Shown here one piece after another: positions 14,183 to 15,966 of a stretch of DNA of 15,966 nucleotides. Under the pieces are notes generated by a model, which did no database searches, was not told the origin of the DNA, and worked only from the letters and a program-made list of their open reading frames with translations. The position numbers and the translations under genes are program-made. The stretch lies in contig JAFGRR010000062.1 of assembly GCA_016935035.1 (NCBI GenBank), forward strand, positions 1 through 15,966, read 5' to 3'. The stretch's first letter is position 1; every line of letters begins with the position of its first letter. The stretch is from Phycisphaerae bacterium (GTDB lineage: Bacteria; Planctomycetota; Phycisphaerae; UBA1845; Fen-1342).

Positions 14183-15781
14183 ATGGGACCGCAAGAATTG
14201 TGCATTCTCGCGGTGGCCCCGGACTGGGATACGATCCTCCTCAATCTGGCCATGGCCGTCATCGGCGCCGCGGCAATCTGGGGAGTGTTCAGCCTGCGAG
14301 ACCGGGCCACCCGAACAGCGCGCGAGGCGGAAGCCGAACGCGCGGTAGCGGAAGCGCGCCAAAAAGCAGAGGAGATCATCAGAACCGCGGAGGTGCAGGC
14401 CAAGAAATCCTACCTGGAGATGCAGGAGCGTTTCGAGCGCGAAACAGCCGAGACGCGCGAGGACCTCAAAGCCACCGAACGCCGTCTGACTAAACGTGAG
14501 GACGCCCTCGACAAGAAAATGGACGTCCTCGACACCAAGGAACGCAAGATCGAGGACGCCGAAACCGCTCTCAAGGGGCGCGAGCAGGAGATCGAGGAGA
14601 AGACCGGCGAAATCGAGAGCGTCCTGTCCGAACAACGGACCGAGCTGCTGCGCGTCTCGCGACTCACCCCCGAGCAGGCCAAGGAACTGTGCCTCAAGCG
14701 CATCGAGGATGAAATCCAGGCTGAGGCGGGCCGCATGGTCGAGCGCATCATCACCGAGGCCCAGGATGGGGCCCGCGAAAAAGCTCGCTACGTCGTCATC
14801 CAAGCCATCGAACGCTACGCCGCAGAGCACACCTGCGAATCCACCGTCTCATCCATCGACGTCGCCTCCGACGACATGAAAGGCCGCGTCATTGGTCGCG
14901 AGGGACGAAACATACGAGCGTTCGAGAAAGCCACCGGCGTCACGGTCATCGTCGATGACACGCCCGGCGTCGTCAGCGTGACCGCGACCGACCCCATCCG
15001 GCGTGAGGTTGCGCGCGTCGCCCTCGACAAGCTCATTCGTGATGGCCGTATCCACCCGACACGCATCGAGGCCGTCGTTCAAGCCGCAACCAAGGATATT
15101 GAAGAAAAGATCATCGACGCCGGACAGAAGGCCGCCCTTGAGACAAAGGTCCACGGCGTGCCCAAGAAGATCCTCGATCAGCTTGGCCGCCTGCACTTCC
15201 GCACCAGCTATGGCCAGAACGTGCTGCGCCATAGCGTCGAGGTCTCGTGTATCGCCGGCATGATGGCCGACGAGCTGCGCCTCGACGGCGCCCTGGCCCG
15301 GCGTTGCGGGTTGCTGCACGACATCGGCAAGGGCTTCCCGCACGACGAAGGTGTCGGCACGCATACCAAGCTCGGGTCCGACTTCTGCAAACGCTTCAAC
15401 GAGGATCCCGCCGTTATCAACGCCATTGAAGGCCACCATGGCGACGTGGCCAGCATGACGCCCTACACGCCGCTCGTTATGGCCGCCGACGCCATCAGTG
15501 CCTCGCGCCCGGGCGCGCGGCGCGAATCGCTCGAACGATACATCAAGCGGCTCGAGGAGCTTGAAGCGGTGGCTACGGGATTCCCCGGCGTGCGTCAGGC
15601 TCACGCCGTCGAGGCCGGCCGCGAGGTGCGCGTCATCGTTGACGCCGAGCAGATGGACGACCGGTCATCCGTCAAGCTGGCGCGTGACATCGCCGCCAAA
15701 ATCGAGGACACGATGACCTATCCGGGTGAGATTCGCGTCACGGTGTTACGCGAGCTGCGCGCGGTCGAATACGCCCGGTAA
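14183..15781 (+). CDS. rny: Ribonuclease Y
   Basis: A membrane-anchored endoribonuclease that starts mRNA decay. The protein has 532 residues, close to the family norm of about 520. Order: membrane helix (about 17-37), long charged coiled coil (about 40-190, AREAEAERAVAEARQKAEE onward), KH RNA-binding domain with GRVIGREGRNIR (234-245, carrying the GxxG loop), then the HD phosphohydrolase domain with H350 (VLRHS), the metal-binding pair H379-D380 (LLHDIGKG), GHHGD (417-421) and AADAISASRPGARRES (434-449). The catalytic residues are intact. The frame is open from 14093, but I take the ATG at 14183 because the usual short N-terminus and membrane helix follow it; a weak GGA lies seven bases upstream. 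It is apparently transcribed alone and ended by the hairpin at 15812-15838. Confidence 0.96.
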   Translation: MGPQELCILAVAPDWDTILLNLAMAVIGAAAIWGVFSLRDRATRTAREAEAERAVAEARQKAEEIIRTAEVQAKKSYLEMQERFERETAETREDLKATERRLTKREDALDKKMDVLDTKERKIEDAETALKGREQEIEEKTGEIESVLSEQRTELLRVSRLTPEQAKELCLKRIEDEIQAEAGRMVERIITEAQDGAREKARYVVIQAIERYAAEHTCESTVSSIDVASDDMKGRVIGREGRNIRAFEKATGVTVIVDDTPGVVSVTATDPIRREVARVALDKLIRDGRIHPTRIEAVVQAATKDIEEKIIDAGQKAALETKVHGVPKKILDQLGRLHFRTSYGQNVLRHSVEVSCIAGMMADELRLDGALARRCGLLHDIGKGFPHDEGVGTHTKLGSDFCKRFNEDPAVINAIEGHHGDVASMTPYTPLVMAADAISASRPGARRESLERYIKRLEELEAVATGFPGVRQAHAVEAGREVRVIVDAEQMDDRSSVKLARDIAAKIEDTMTYPGEIRVTVLRELRAVEYAR

Positions 15782-15811
15782 ACCAATCGCAATCAGGGAA
15801 TGTACATCGGT

Positions 15812-15838
15812 CGGCTGCCGCTGAACCAGCGGCGGCCG
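15812..15838. terminator. Hairpin ending rny and the convergent TPR-like gene
   Basis: A 12-bp stem (15812-15823 with 15827-15838) with a 3-base AAC loop. All pairs are Watson-Crick except one T-G wobble. It lies 30 bases after the rny stop and 7 bases beyond the stop of the converging gene. On the plus strand it is followed by GCTTAGTTTATA, a moderately T-rich tract. Confidence 0.65.
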
Positions 15839-15845
15839 GCTTAGT

Positions 15846-15966
15846 TTATACGCGTGACTGCTCGGTGGCGCGTTCTTCCAGCCGGGGCAGTTGCTCGCGC
15901 AGCACCTCGGCCTGGGGCGAATGCGGGAACTGCTCGATCAGCCGCCGGGCGATGGTCAGGGCCTCC
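15846..15966 (-). CDS. C-terminal end of a TPR-like protein (cut by window edge)
   Basis: Only the last 39 or so residues are in the window, ending in TAA at 15846-15848. The sequence EALTIARRLIEQFPHSPQAE followed by VLREQLPRLEERATEQSRV has the look of a final tetratricopeptide helix pair: the FPHSPQAE turn is typical of TPR proteins. The rest, and so the function, lies beyond the window. It converges on rny. Confidence 0.6.
   Translation of the reverse strand, partial: EALTIARRLIEQFPHSPQAEVLREQLPRLEERATEQSRV

Noticed and set aside
13987..14403. Minus-strand open frame opposite the rny 5' end
   Set aside because: It is S/A/R-rich and overlaps the recognised N-terminus of RNase Y, with no ribosome-binding site.

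Overview
The window reads as chromosomal DNA from a high-GC, Gram-negative-type bacterium. I think it is a member of the Planctomycetota, probably near the Phycisphaerae. The grounds are a fused SecDF, several envelope proteins, and two minus-strand proteins of a type I associate with that phylum: an excisionase-like HTH on an acidic linker ending in two membrane helices, with a conserved-looking DLTREADDTSLGAELL stretch, and a one-pass protein with a GIFAFTGQLDRNSYGLF core. This assignment comes from memory of protein families, not from a search. No phage, transposase, CRISPR, rRNA or tRNA was seen.

Layout. Positions 1-995 (minus) hold the 5' part of a lysophosphatidate acyltransferase (plsC) overlapping by ATGA with cytidylate kinase (cmk), which has a perfect TATAAT box upstream. 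A small HAD-fold protein follows (1250-1579, plus). Then come three minus-strand envelope genes: a membrane-anchored triple-LysM protein (1642-2883), a 1242-residue SecDF fusion (2975-6703) and a poorly defined exported protein (6828-7331). Positions 7569-11078 (plus) hold a DUF5658-like membrane protein, a GT-C-type polytopic glycosyltransferase and a VKOR-DsbA fusion whose start codon overlaps the glycosyltransferase stop. Positions 11079-11336 are a convergent intergenic region with an interlocked set of inverted repeats and a REPIN-like pair of hairpins. Positions 11337-13592 (minus) hold a three-gene cluster: an OmpA-domain lipoprotein, the HTH/two-TM protein and the one-pass membrane protein, with a plausible promoter at 13641-13669. 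After about 550 bases without a gene comes ribonuclease Y (14183-15781, plus), a strong convergent hairpin, and the C-terminal end of a TPR-like protein (15846-15966, minus).

Functionally most of the window serves the cell envelope: phospholipid synthesis (PlsC), export drive (SecDF), oxidative folding of exported proteins (VKOR-DsbA), lipid-linked sugar transfer (GT-C) and peptidoglycan contact (LysM, OmpA domain). Cmk and RNase Y are housekeeping nucleotide and RNA enzymes. I see no clearly new defence or mobile system. The most unusual items are the membrane-tethered HTH protein and its cluster, the SecF half with a very large exported domain, and the structured repeats at 11109-11336.
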